A program made the translations under genes and the position numbers. The notes below the pieces were generated by a model, which saw nothing but the letters and a program-made list of their open reading frames with translations, did no database searches and was not told the DNA's origin. Positions 48,191-59,294 of a DNA stretch of 64,000 bases are shown piece by piece; the first letter of the stretch is position 1; every line of letters begins with the position of its first letter. Source of the DNA: Apteryx mantelli (Eukaryota; Chordata; Aves; Apterygiformes; Apterygidae); contig NW_027118693.1 in assembly GCF_036417845.1 (NCBI RefSeq), positions 4,598,001 to 4,662,000 of the forward strand, given 5' to 3'.

Positions 48191-49950
48191 CAAACCTTCA
48201 CAGAGGAGAAGCTCACCTGGGCCACTCGCACGTCCTTTGATTACGCTGTGATCACTCCACACAGAACAGTCTTCTGCAAATGGCTTTCATCTCCTGGCAA
48301 GACTCTCTCCACATCATGCGACAGCTCCACTCTGGCACTCTGCGCACAAATCACAAAAGGAACAATTGGTTTCGCTTTTCTTTTAGTACCATCAAGTCCC
48401 AGCTGGGAGCCTTTGCACTGCAGCACCTACACAATGGCAGCAGGATGCCACTTCCATTTCTAGTGCATTTCTAGGGACAGAGATCAGCTGAGGGAACAGC
48501 TGCACTGCAAAGGGTTTCTGACACTCTCAGATCAGCTCGGCACTGCAACAGCCATCAGCCTGACGCCAGACCTCTGCTGTGCCACCTACTCTACAAACAC
48601 ACTGCCTCTGCCCCACACAGCTGCCTCTTCTGCTACATACAACCAAGTGCCAGCAAGAACAGATGCATGCAGGACACTCGCCACTTGCACACTCCACAGC
48701 CACTGCTCTGCTCGCTGCCTTCCCTTGGCCCCGCAACCCAGACACTCAGGGAAGCTCTTGCGGTAACACCACAAGGTGGCCAAGGCACTCTAGGCTCACA
48801 AGGCCTCTGCAAATGAGCAGCACAAGGTCAGGCACAGAGCTGCCTCCTTGGGTGATGCTGCTCTTTTCAGAGGGAAGGATCCTGCTTGCTTTGGGCACAG
48901 CAGGCTGCTGCTTTCCACCCCCATCCCCTCAGGAATCTCCAGCTAGGGATGGGGGCATGGGGATTTTCTGTAGCAATACAAAAGATACAGATACAACACA
49001 GAAACACTTGAGAGTCCGGAAGTCCTCCTGAGCCCAAAGGAACCTCCCTTCCTTTCCTTTAGTTACTTGGACAAGGAGCCCCAGGGAAGGGAAAAAGGGG
49101 ACAGAGGCTTTGACATGAGGCCCAAGGAATGAGACAGACCCACACTGGACGGCTGCTGAAATGACAGCTCTCCTGGCTGCGCAGCCTCTGCAGCAGCAGT
49201 CCGCGCTCCACAGCTGGCTTCACAGAGCACGGAGGGCTGGGTGCCACAGGCAACCTGGCCCTGGGCACATCTTCACCCCTCCCAGAGCCAGCAGCCCAAG
49301 AGCTCTGAGACTTCCTCAGGTCAAGCTACGCACGCTTTGGGGCACTCACAAAAGGCACTCAGGACATGCTGGCATCTATTATAAGGCTCTTGGACTCATC
49401 CTGTATGGCACCACAACCTCCTAGGAAAAGGAGGGGGCACAATAGCATTTCCTGAGCGGGCTGGCAGTAACAGCATTTGTGGGATGTGGAATTTGCAGCA
49501 CAGCAGAGGTACCAGGAGGTGAACCCACACCCCAAGGCACCCAGGGAAGACAGGCACATTTATGGAAGCCTTCGCATCCATATGTAGCCTCTTCTCAGTT
49601 ACTTGCAGCTGCTTTCACAGAGGGCTCACGATGCTGGCCAAGATGTTGACAGGTACAGGGACACAGCCTGGCATCCTGCCTCCATCTTCAGCGGCTCTAG
49701 GACTGCACTGGGAACCTCATGAGTGGAGCAACCTAGAAAGAAAGAAAGAATCGGAGTGTTACTGGCAGTTCTGCTGGCCTTACAGAGTTGCAACAGGCAG
49801 GGGCAAATGTCTCCCCTCTGTGCTGAGCTCTACTGGTGAGAACACAGCCAGCAGGGCCACCAAGACGTTCTACCCCTCTTTTTGGCACAGCTGACACCAT
49901 GTCCGTATACCAGGTCCCATTTGGGCTTTCCAGTTCTGCACAGGCACTAA
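48191..49950. other. Intergenic DNA right of satellite
   Basis: Nothing recognised. Open frames are short and unsupported. Confidence 0.4.
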
Positions 49951-49959
49951 CACACTGCA

Positions 49960-50360
49960 GGGAGTCCAGCACAGGGACACCAAGATGGTCAGGGGCTGCA
50001 GCGTGGGGCATAAAAGGAGAGGCTGCGAGAGCTGGCTTTGTTCAGCCTAGACAAGAGAAGGCCAATGGAGATCTTCATGCTGTGCACAGCTATCTTATGG
50101 AGGGCACAGAGAAGACGGAGCTGGATTTTCTTGGAGGTGCACACTAATAGCATGAGAGGCAACAGGGACAAATCGGACAATGGGAAATGCTTCTGAGATG
50201 TTAAGAAGAAACCTTTTTCTCCATGAGGGTGGCCGAACTGCGGCACAGGGATCCAGAGAGGTTCCCAGATCTCCATCCTTGGAGAGAATCAAAACTTCAC
50301 TGGAAAAGGCCCCAAGATACCTCCTCTACTGGCACCTGCCTGGAGCAGGGCGTTGGAGAC
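49960..50360 (+). mobile_element. Old CR1 LINE fragment
   Basis: Plus-strand non-coding similarity to the CR1 RT tail: 'tttgttcagcctagacaaga' and GAAGGCCA match the FSLEKRRP region, followed by a stretch reading NGKCF.DVKKK and then 'atccttggagagaatcaaaa'. It is far more diverged than the CR1 at 34300. Confidence 0.6.
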
Positions 50361-50369
50361 CTGCTACCT

Positions 50370-52840
50370 CCACACGGCTCCCCCATTGCAGCCTCAAGGA
50401 ATATGCTATTGTGAGACTCTTGCCAAAGGCACCAGAGGCTTTGCAGATGCCGCCTCCACCGCTCAACAAGGACAGGTGTCTCAGAGCCACCCATCGCCCT
50501 CACAGGCCTGACTTCTTGTGAGGGGGCATCTCCCCTCTCTGCAAGGCTCTGCGTAGGCACAACGTGCAGAAATGCCTCTCACTGCTTTCATTAACTACCC
50601 ATCTCGCTGAGGGACTGCAATGGATTAGCGTCTGAGATGGGAAGATGCAATGAGGGTCCAGATTCAACAGAAAGCCTTTAAGGAGGGAGAAGAGAACGCT
50701 CGCCAGCAGTCAGTAAAATCCCAAAGACTCACGGAAGCATCAAACCCTTCCGAAACCGCAAGCCTGAACCTCAGCTGACACAAACCACCAAACCGTGAGC
50801 AGCCCTGCCTCGCACCACGATGCTCCAAGGAGGCAACACGGTCACCAACAGTCCTCACCCAGCTCTCCCAGAAGGACACTGTGACGGCAGGCTGGGCCTT
50901 GGGAGCAGAGCACTGCTCTCTCCAGACACCTCCTCCCACGCTGAGCAGCAAAACACTGGCACCGCCACCCGGCTCCACCACAGGGCATCTCACACTGTAA
51001 CATGCCATTACCTCCACACCTCACAGAGGGTTGGCAACCAACACACGCCTCTGCATCAGCGACACACAGCCCACAGCACCACACATGGCAGCACGCAGGC
51101 CACCCCAAGCACCCCACAACACACCAAGCCCAACTCTCCAGACCTTCCATTCCTTTCTAGGCCTCCAAGGCCTTGCAACAGGCTCTGCCTCTGAACAGCC
51201 ACTCACAGCCAAGGGCCTGCTCACTTCCCACCTCCAGGAAGCAGAGATCAAGCGCTCTCACAGTGGCTCATCAGGCCAGCTCTTGCCTCTCGCTTGTGCC
51301 TCAACTTCTCTGAACAAGAAATCTCTTTCAAAATGTGGCCCATACCCTTTCTGGGGGGTGACATTCCTTCTGTCTCCTCCAACTGCCTTTGCACCCATTC
51401 TCCAATGACTGCATACGTGGACAGAAAATCAGAGACCCCTCAAGTGTTACAGTTCCAAACGTGTCACCACAGCAGCTGGACACCTCAAAGACAGACACAG
51501 CATTCAGACCTTGTAGGAAAATCTCACACGCTCCCTCCTCTTTTGACAGGGGCAATTTCTAAAGCGCACTCACCTTGGCAAGAAGAGATTACTAACACCA
51601 CTGCTCACACCAGCACTACATTCATTTACACCAGCACTACATTCATTTAGCAGCCTCAAAAGTCTAGCTGGACTCCCTAGCTGACCGGGAGGAGGCTGCA
51701 AGCTTCTACTTAGCAACAAGTGGAAAGGCAAACTCCATGGCCATACTCACCACAGAACATCATCTGCATTTGAAATGTAGCAGTACTAACTCATGATGAC
51801 GGAGTGGAATAAAATTTGTGTCAGATAACGTGGAACATCCACTTCTGCTTGATTAATGAGTTGCACTTCTGTATTGCTGTAGAGCTCTGCAGGGGTCAAT
51901 CCCTCCTCTGAGCACACGCAACAAACCCAGAAGTGACCTCACCACCAGCATCCAAGCCATGCGTCTTCTCCTCACCTGTCAGCTGCTCACATAGAAGTGT
52001 CATCACATCACAGATTCACATCATGGCCTCATAATACTCACAATGCTCTGAAACACCCATTGCCTACCAGTTACTACACCAAAAGATTAGCTTCTGCTAC
52101 GCATTATCAACACCTAGCCTATGAAATTTAAGAATTGCAGAACAGCCTGCAAGTAATTCTTGGCAACATTTTCTAATGGGAGGATTGCATGGGAACAGCG
52201 ATCATGAAACTGAAGACAGCAGGGCCTCATGTCCCAGGCACAGGGAGAAGCCTTCCCGCAACTCAGAACTCTGCTTCCTTCCCCAATGCTGAACAAAACC
52301 AGAAAATCCTCTACACATCCACGACAACAAGCATTCTCCTATTTTAGGCCCTGACAATTGGAGACACGTGGAAGGACTCAGGCCAGGGCATCTCAGTTGG
52401 TGAAACCAGCAGAGACACAATTCAGCAACTCTTCACCCTGACCTAGGAGCATGGAAAGAACAACAGCAAGTGCAAGCACTGGCCGTTCATCAACTTTCAG
52501 GGCCCCTGACAAGCAAAACAGCTCACACTTACACAGCTCTTCTGCAAACACCCTTCACCCTGCTGCCAGGCTCACAGGTCTCGGCACAAAGCAAGAGGCA
52601 GGGAGCAAAAACAACGGCTAAGGCACGGCATCACATGCGGGCACAGCCTCTCTCAGAGACACTCGGAAATGCAGTTTTCACAACAGAAGACACCATTGGG
52701 AAGGGCACCTCGCGAGGACACCAGCAGCCTGCTCACACTTTGCCCAGCACCTCCCAAACGCAGCTCCGAGCAGCACCTGGGGCTGCGCTGGCAGCAGCAC
52801 CTCAGGGAAACGCTTTAACAGGGATCCCAGAGCCACCACA
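50370..52840. other. Intergenic DNA
   Basis: C- and A-rich on the plus strand without recognisable genes. A short tandem duplication of 'acaccagcactacattcatt' occurs at about 51606-51648. Confidence 0.4.
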
Positions 52841-52849
52841 GGGCCAAAG

Positions 52850-53740
52850 CTTCCTGCACCCAAACCCCACCGAGCCGCCCCGGCCCAGCTGCTCGCGGCA
52901 GGCCGCCACGTCTGCCTGCAGGGCAGCTCCCCCCTCTGGCCCACGTCGCTCTGGCCCCTGCTCACGGCCCCACCAGCCCCTGCTGCAGCTCCTGCAGCAA
53001 AGCAGCCTCATCGCCAGCACCGCTGCCCCGCCCCGGCGGGAGGGCACCCGCCGCCATTTGAACGCACCCGCAGCCCCCACCAAACCCTCTCGCCCGCTCG
53101 CTTCTCGCCTGCTTTGCTCCCGCTCCTCTTCCACCTCTTTCTTTGACGCCTTATTTTTTTCCACATGTTGGACTGCAATTGGCTGACAGAGCCATCAGTG
53201 AAATCGATGCCCGCCCTCCTCCTCCTGACAGCCAATAGAAGGGCTGCACTGGGGCGATGCCATGGCAACGCTGGGCCCTCCTGCCCTGGCGGCCAGCTCC
53301 ACCCCCTCCCCCGCGGTCAGGCACCATGTTGTGGGTGGCAGCGCAGGTCGCGGCGGGGCCTGGGGGCAGCATGGCGCTGTGTGGGCGGGCAGCGTGGGGC
53401 CCCGGGGTGCGGCCGCTGCCCCGGCGGGTCTGGGCTGTGCGGCAGGGGCCCCGCAGGGCTGCTGGCTGCCCTGCGTCCTGCGGGCCATGTGGGACACGGG
53501 GGGGCAGTGCTGGGGCGTGTGCTGGTGGCAGCCATGGCGCTGGCGTGGGGGCCCTGGGGCTGGCCGTGGCACCAGAGCCCGCAGGCAGCGTCCTGCTGCC
53601 CCCAGGGCAGGGCAGGGCAGGGCAGGGCAGTGTCCTCTCGCCCCTCCTGCCCCAGCCCCCTGCCCACGGCAGCCCTAGGGCTCGACTAGGGAGCAGTGGT
53701 GTGGGGTCGTGAGGGGGCTGGGGGAGATGGCGGTGTTGGG
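52850..53740. promoter_or_regulatory. CpG-rich island with CCAAT boxes and RFX-like site
   Basis: GC- and CpG-rich block. The minus-strand CCAAT box (ATTGG at 53178-53182), plus-strand GCCAATAG at 53231-53238 and an RFX-like TGCCATGGCAACG at 53258-53270 lie together within 100 bp. That is the arrangement of a housekeeping or ciliary-gene promoter. An ATG at 53326 opens an Arg/Ala/Gly-rich frame of about 150 codons that could be a first exon, but no known protein is recognised. A (GGGCA)n tract lies at 53604-53630. Confidence 0.5.
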
Positions 53741-54279
53741 CTCACCCCAGCACTGCCCACCCCAGCTCAGAGAAAAGACCTTGGGGTCAGCCAGGACCTA
53801 TTGAATGGGGATTGCACATCTGCCTGTTTCCAACCTGCTCTCTCCAATGTATGTTCTTTTGGGTGCAGAGGTTTGAGCCCAATTTGCAGGAGGACAGGGG
53901 CAGTGGCCATCTGAAGATGGCATCTCTGAGCACAAAACATGCTGTGCCAAGCTGGAAGGATCCAGGGGGAAGGAACAGAGATTTTCCCAAACATGCAGAG
54001 GACTTGGTGTTATTACAAGGTGAAGGTTTCATTATGGTATATGGACATTTACAGCAGGCTCTTGAGACCCGTGGAGCTGCAGGCCACCTCATCCTCTGGG
54101 ATGCAGGACCCCTTTCCTCTCAGAGCCAGACCCCAAAGGGGGACCCACTCCCAGGGAAACCTGTCATGGATTCCCATGCCCCCCCCCCCACCCTAAGAGG
54201 TGATGGAGCTGGCCGCACAGAAGCCTTGGGGCTCAGGACAGCCCCAGCCCCAGGACCCAGCAGTCCTGGCTGTCACATT

Positions 54280-54920
54280 GCCCTCGCGCACACAGCCGCT
54301 CGCTCTGCCCAGCCCTCGGCCCTCGGCCCCGTTGCAGCAGCTCCCGGTGCTGCGGCTCGAGGCTCCGGGCGGCCCCGCGCCGGGAGACGCTGCCCCGCGC
54401 GGCACCAGCCACCTCTCGCCCCCTCCCTCCCGGCAGGGCCTGGGCAGCCCCGGCCCGGCCCTCGCTGCCCTCCTCTGCGCCAGTGCGCATGCTCCGTGGG
54501 AGGCGGCACTTCCGGCCCTGTGGGGGGCGGGGCCTGTGTGTCCATGGCCACCGCCCTGGTGCCGCCGGCCCCGCCCCCGCTGGGCCCCGCCGCGGCACCG
54601 CTCTCGAGGCCGCGGAGAAGCAGCTGCGGCAGCGGCGGGTGTTGGCAGCTGCTGCGCAGGGAGCCCGGAGCGACGCTGCGGCCCGGCGTGTGCTCGTGTG
54701 GCCGGAGCCTGCGGCGGCTGCTGCCGGCTGGGGCCGGGGGCGGGGCGGAGGGCAGGGAGCGAGGGGGAGCGGCGCCGGGCTGGCCCTGGGCTGCGGAAGT
54801 TGTGCTGCAGGGGAGCGTCGGCGGGGAAACGCTGCTGCCGGGGCGCTGCTGCCACAGGGCCCCGCTCTGCCCTGGGGCCTGGGCGAGTCTCCACAAGGGG
54901 ATGCAGGCACATGTGACAGG
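54280..54920. promoter_or_regulatory. Second CpG island with NRF1, ETS and GC-box motifs
   Basis: Dense CpG. An NRF1-like TGCGCATGC at 54484-54492, an ETS-type CACTTCCGG at 54507-54515 and a GC box GGGGGCGGGGC at 54523-54533 form a compact TATA-less promoter. An ATG at 54545 follows in good context (TCCATGGCC) and opens a Pro/Ala-rich frame, so a first exon is possible. No homologue is recognised and no splice donor could be fixed. Confidence 0.5.
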
Positions 54921-55762
54921 AGCCCCGGGAGGCCGCGGCCTTTTTTTCAGAAGTGGGTGAACAACCCAGGGGCCATCGCAGCCTTTGGCATTATCTGCCA
55001 TGAGCGGGTGGCCCTGAAATTTTGTCTCCATCAGCAGCCCAAGAAAGGGGCTGGAGGGGGGATCCCAGAGTGTCCCTCTGCCGGGAGAGCATAGAGAAGC
55101 GCTGGAGGCCGGCCCAGAGGAGCCACCTGAGCATAGAGATGGTAGGGAGGGTGTCCCCTCCAGGCGACCATAGAGGTGGGGCGTGGTGCCTTGCAGACTG
55201 TCCCTCGCCATGGAGACCTTCAAGCTGGTGCGGGTGAAGCCAACCCCAGAAAGTCCCTGAGACTCGTGACCCTCCTGAACTCCCATTCTCACCGTGCTTT
55301 CCTTTCCACCCCTTCTTCATCCCACGCCACTTCCAGTGCTACCTCCAGGAGAGAAATGTGATTGGTTCCAGTTTCTTGCACGTGTTACACATCACAGCAA
55401 ATACAGCCCTTCCCTGTTTCTGGGGTTCAACCACAGGTGTGAAACACTAGTGCTGGCTGACATTCAAGATCTATTCACGGTAGAAAAAGCATTCCCAGCT
55501 TTTACAGTTGTGGTGCTTTTCCATGTAGACTGGGCTCCTCTCTCACAAAATCCGGGACAAACCATTTAAAGACTAATAGCCAGGGCCTTGTGCTGCCCCA
55601 GATCTACACATCAGCTTGCAGTTAAGGCCCCTTATTCTTGTGCCCATGTTATCTTGTGCCCAGTCTCAGAGCAGGCAGAAATGGCAATAATGCAGCTATG
55701 GAGATGTTTGTGCAATGCCTGACGGAGCTCAAAAAAGTTTCTCAACCCAAACACCTTCCTAC
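54921..55762. other. Sequence between CpG island and tandem ERV
   Basis: No gene recognised. CR1-like or ERV-like motifs are not evident. The left ERV edge is at 55763, after CACCTTCCTAC. Confidence 0.4.
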
Positions 55763-56277
55763 TGTGATATGTGCTAATTTGTTGCATCAAAGTGAGAAAC
55801 AGCCTTGGGAACATCTTGTATTGTGGTATGTACTAATTTGTTACATCAGCGAGAAACAGCCTTGGGAACATCTGTGGGAACATCCTACAGCCTGTGGTGG
55901 GGGGCATGTACTCCGCCTGAGAAAATTGAGCTGAGCTAGCGAAGCGGCAATGTTAGTTTAGATAGCCTAATATGGCACACAATGCAGAGGAAGACTCCAG
56001 CCTTCATCCCCACGACCACCAGAGGGCTGAAGAAGACCCCCTAGCAACAGCCGGCGCAACCGCAGAAGTTCCAGGAGGTGCCCCGTATACCCGGAACTGG
56101 AATCGCATATAAGGAGACTGTGAGGGGGGGGTTGTGCGTGCCGTTGGTGGAGCAGGAGACTCCCCCCGGCCGCCCAGCGCTGTTTTGCTTACTTGTGACT
56201 TGCTCAATTATTTTATAAATTGGAATTTATGCAACCCGGCCCGAGTGGTTGTCAATTTGTCACGTTTACCTATAACA
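55763..56277 (+). mobile_element. LTR 1 (515 bp)
   Basis: TGTGATATGTGC at the left end and ACCTATAACA at the right end. U3 has two tandem copies of a ~59-base unit, starting at 55763 and 55822, with the shared core 'gagaaacagccttgggaaca'. A TATA-like CATATAAGG lies at 56105-56113. A canonical AATAAA is not evident; TTTTATAAATTGG near 56210 may serve. Confidence 0.93.
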
Positions 56278-56281
56278 ATTT

Positions 56282-56299
56282 TGGTGCCGTGACTCGGAT
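56282..56299 (+). promoter_or_regulatory. Primer binding site, tRNA-His type
   Basis: TGGTGCCGTGACTCGGAT, four bases after the LTR end. It is complementary to the 3' end of tRNA-His, the primer type also used by HERV-H. A second copy lies at 60981-60998. Confidence 0.88.
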
Positions 56300-56570
56300 G
56301 CAGGCTTCCCTGGTTTCGGGACTCTGACTCGGGGGGGGCGCCCCATCCCGTTTTCGGATGGCCCCTGAGTGGGTAGTTCCCCTACCATAACCTGTATTTC
56401 CGAACCCTAAATCAGGACAAGTAAGCAAAAGAACTGCAGTACCCTGTAAACTTTGTGCACGAAGATCCGAACGAAGACTCAGGACTGAGTGAGTATATGT
56501 ATGCGGTTCTGTTCGGTTGGGGTGGGATACCCGGAGCACGTGAGACGTCCCCAGGGAACGGAGTGAGCGC

Positions 56571-56733
56571 GGACCCTCCAGGAGAGGGGGTCCTTAGCGC
56601 GGACCCTCCAGGAGAGGGGGTCCTTGTGTAACTGGGGACGGTGTGAGTGCGGACCCTCCAGGAGAGGGGGTCCTTGGTGCGGACCCTCCAGGAGAGGGGG
56701 TCCTTGGTGCGGATCCTCCAGGAGAGGGGATCC
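56571..56733 (+). repeat. Five tandem hairpin units in ERV leader
   Basis: Units at 56571-56593, 56601-56623, 56651-56673, 56681-56703 and 56711-56733. Each is a 23-base sequence from GGACCCTCC to GGGGGTCC. The ends pair (GGACCC with GGGTCC) into a stem of about 8 base pairs. The fifth unit has T for C on the left and A for G on the right, which keeps the pair. The place is where retroviral packaging signals lie. The same five units recur from 61270 in copy 2. Confidence 0.9.
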
Positions 56734-56896
56734 TTGTGTAGCGGGGGACCGAAAAGGGGCACCCGACAGCCGACTGGGCCGCCCTCTGCGAAGGGACAAC
56801 CGTCCTAGCAGTAGAGACTCGGGTGGTGTGAGTGTGGTCCCCTGCGGAGAGAAAGAGAGTTGTAAAAGAAAGTGACTGAGGTGGGTGCTCCGGAAG

Positions 56897-57377
56897 ATGG
56901 GACAGAAAAAGAGCAAGTCTTCTGATCCCATAGAGGGCTTTACGGTACGGTTACCGGATATACCGCCCGATAGCCCTTTAGGATTAATGATTAAGTATTG
57001 GAACGATTGGCCCTCCAGAAAAGGCAAAAGCCGAAAAAAAAAAAAAAAAAGTATATTACTGTATGCAAGTATGGGGTGGGAAGCAGATTAGAAGAGACCA
57101 CCTTTATTGGCCAGTATACGGGTCTTTTGAAAATTGGATATGTCAGGCTCTAAATATATATGTGAAATCAAAAGAGCCCTTTAGTTTAGAAGAAAGTGAG
57201 TATGCTAGTTTATGGATAAGACCAGATACTCGGACCATGATATTTACCCTGAAAGAGAAAGGTCCGAGGAAGAAAAATAAAATGCTGGAGGAACTTCCCA
57301 TTTTTCCTCCCCCCCCCCCTATATTCCCTCAACTCCGGCTCAGAATGCCGAGCATTGGACGCATATGTCTGATCTAA
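56897..57377 (+). pseudogene. ERV gag, matrix part (copy 1, frameshifted)
   Basis: Starts MGQKKSKSSDPIEGF, with a myristoylation-type glycine at 2, then LPDIPPDSPLGLMIKYW and a Lys-rich run. The A run at 57034-57050 is 17 long against 16 in copy 2 and shifts the frame. Beyond it the matrix continues in another frame (YWPVYGSFENWICQALNIYV, FSLEESEYASLW). It then meets Pro-rich sequence and a junction near 57350, where capsid N-terminal sequence is missing. Matrix normally anchors Gag to the plasma membrane. Not functional as read. Confidence 0.82.
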
Positions 57378-57933
57378 GGACCATAATGGTTCAGGGAATC
57401 AGGGAATCTGTTCCCAGGGGGCAAAATATTAATAAGGCCTTCATGGAACAACAGAAGAAGGACGAAACACCAACAGAATGGCTCGAGAGACTTAGGAAAA
57501 ATCTGCAACTTTATTCCGGGGTAGACCCCAGTACCCCTGTGGGACAGGCTCTATTGAAAACAGTTTGTAGCAAAGGCCTTTCCAGATATCAGAAGGAAGT
57601 TAGAGAAGTTAGCTGATTGGCAAGATAGAGGACTGGACGAATTGCTGAGGGAAGCTCAGAAAGTGCATGTGCGAAGGGAGGAGGAAACCCATCGGCGGCA
57701 GGCAAAGATTCTGGTGGCAGCAGTCCGAGAAGGACAGAGAGGAATCCAGGCACAACCCCCTAGGTCGTATAACAGACCTAGAAAGAAAGCCACTTCACCA
57801 AGAAGGACAACCCAGAGAAGTTGTGACGAGGGACTTGAGGCAGGTGGAGTGTTTTTATTGCCAGAAAAAAGGGCATCTGAAGAGGAATTGTAGGAAGCGA
57901 ATGCAGGATGAGCAAATGTTCCAAGAAGATTAG
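57365..57933 (+). pseudogene. ERV gag, capsid C-terminus and nucleocapsid (copy 1)
   Basis: 57365-57616 carries a major-homology-like segment (KDETPTEWLERLRKNLQLYS, then DPSTPVGQALLKTV) of capsid. It stops with TGA at 57614. In another frame 57667-57933 gives an Arg/Lys-rich nucleocapsid with a CCHC zinc knuckle, CFYCQKKGHLKRNC (C-X2-C-X4-H-X4-C). The capsid N-terminal domain is absent, so Gag assembly function is lost. The frameshift between the two parts is shared with copy 2. Confidence 0.82.
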
Positions 57934-57981
57934 GGGGGTCAGGGGCTCTATCTGCTGGGGATTCATAAAGGAACCGAGCCC

Positions 57982-58535
57982 TTGATAAAACTGAAATTAG
58001 GTCCCCAGCGACAAGAAGTAGAATTCCTTGTGGATTCTGGGGCAGAAAGATCTACTGTCCAAACGGTACCCTGGGGGTGTAAACCATCCCCAGAGAAATT
58101 ACAAGTGATAGGAGCTAAGGGAGAACCCTTTAAGGTCCCAGTAATTAAAAATGTGGAAATAGAATCAGACTCTCGACTAAGTGTTGGATCCTTTTTATTA
58201 GTTCCCGAAGCTGAATATAATTTACTGGGCCGAGATATGATGGTTGAATTAGGAGTCAATTTAGAAGTAGAGAATCAAGAATTAGTTATAAAATTATGCA
58301 CCCTTACTATTGAAGATGAGGCCAAAATCAACCCTGAAGTTTGGTATACCCCAGAATCAGTAGGAAGGCTAGATATTGCTCCCTTTGAAGTGAGTATACG
58401 GAATCCAGAAATCCCTGTTAGAGACAAGCAATATCCAATGTCACAGGAAGGGAGGCAAGGACTCCGACCAGTAATCCAGAGGCTAATAAATCAAAGGTTA
58501 CTGGAGCCTTGTATGTCTCCCCATAATACCCCCAC
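57982..58535 (+). pseudogene. ERV protease and start of RT (copy 1)
   Basis: Retroviral aspartic protease with the active-site segment FLVDSGAERSTV (DSGA) and the flap/C-terminal LLGRDMMVELG motif. It is followed by the pol linker with VWYTPESVGRLDIAPFEV and the RT N-terminus LRPVIQRLINQRLLEPC. RT similarity ends abruptly at MSPHNTP, before the fingers and palm. From ~58536 the sequence turns GC-rich and unrelated. Gag and protease are separated by a stop, as in gammaretroviruses, but here in different frames. Confidence 0.88.
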
Positions 58536-58950
58536 CCCATACTCCGTGTGTTGGCTGAAGAGCCTGTCTGCCCCATGTGTGGCTCCAGGCACAGAGCGAT
58601 GAGACAGCCCCCGCCCTGGCAAGGAGCCCCCTTCCCGCATCAGCCCCTACACCGCCCCGGGAAGGCAGGATGAGACCCCGGCTGCTCCTGGGCTGAGCAC
58701 CCTGCTTGGGGTCCCAGCAGGCGCTGCGAGAAGTGGGGTGCAGGCTTCCCCCTTCTCCCCGCTGAAGACGCTGCTGCCCTGGCCGGCGGTGGCAGCAGCC
58801 CCAGGCCCCCCCAGCAGGCAGGTAGTGGGGTGACGGTGCCTCCCCCAGCCCAGCACCGCCTGTGCTGCTCCGCGCGCCGAGGCGGCTCGCTGTCTTCCTC
58901 TGCTTTAGTCTGGTGCTTGGAGACGGGGCCCCACCTCAGCTCTGCCAAAC
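58536..58950 (+). other. GC-rich insert replacing most of ERV pol (copy 1)
   Basis: About 415 bases, rich in G+C and CpG, unlike the A-rich ERV on both sides. It lies exactly where the RT palm, RNase H and most of integrase should be. The edges are the RT N-terminus (to ~58535) and the integrase C-terminus (from ~58951). No retroviral motif is found in any frame. It has a donor-like CAGGTAGTG at 58817 and an acceptor-like TTCCTCTGCTTTAG ending at 58908. The origin is unknown: a captured host segment, a GC-rich repeat, or recombination with another element. The same insert is in copy 2 at ~63234-63648. Confidence 0.8.
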
Positions 58951-59222
58951 GGAGACCTCCACTAGATGTAGCCATTCACCGAGTTAACCCTGGAGACAAG
59001 GTTTTAATTAAAACCTGGAAAGACTCGTCCTTGACTCCCCGCTGGGAGGGACCTTTTCTTGTCTCACTTACCACAGACACTGCTATTCGTACCGCAGAGC
59101 GAGGATGGACACACGCTAGCAGAATTAAAGGACCGATTTCAGAATCATCGTGGGAAGCCTTTGGAAATCCAGACAATTTAAAAGTAACCTTTAAGAAGAA
59201 ACCTGGAATCCTCGATAAGTGA
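58951..59222 (+). pseudogene. ERV integrase C-terminal domain (copy 1)
   Basis: The reading IHRVNPGDKVLIKTW, then LTPRWEGPFLVSLTTDTAIR and WTHASRIKGP is the SH3-like C-terminal domain of gammaretroviral integrase. The catalytic core with the D,D,E residues is absent. The frame stops at 59222. Confidence 0.88.
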
Positions 59223-59294
59223 GACCACATTTTGTAAAACCTAACATAGTATTTGTTATAACCCCACATTGTATTTGTTATCCCTTCGTGTGTT

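Noticed and set aside
53812-54960. 382-codon plus-strand open frame across the second CpG island
   Set aside because: It runs through non-coding-looking DNA before the promoter motifs and shows Ala/Gly/Arg/Pro bias from GC content. Overlapping frames on both strands are equally long.
56412-57027. Minus-strand open frames with repeated Gly-Pro-Leu-Leu-Glu blocks in the ERV leader
   Set aside because: They are the antisense of the hairpin repeats and overlap gag on the other strand; no independent support.
58640-58975. Minus-strand 111-codon frame in the GC-rich insert
   Set aside because: GC-rich DNA gives long chance frames; composition is low in complexity and no domain is recognised. The insert's strand of origin is unknown.
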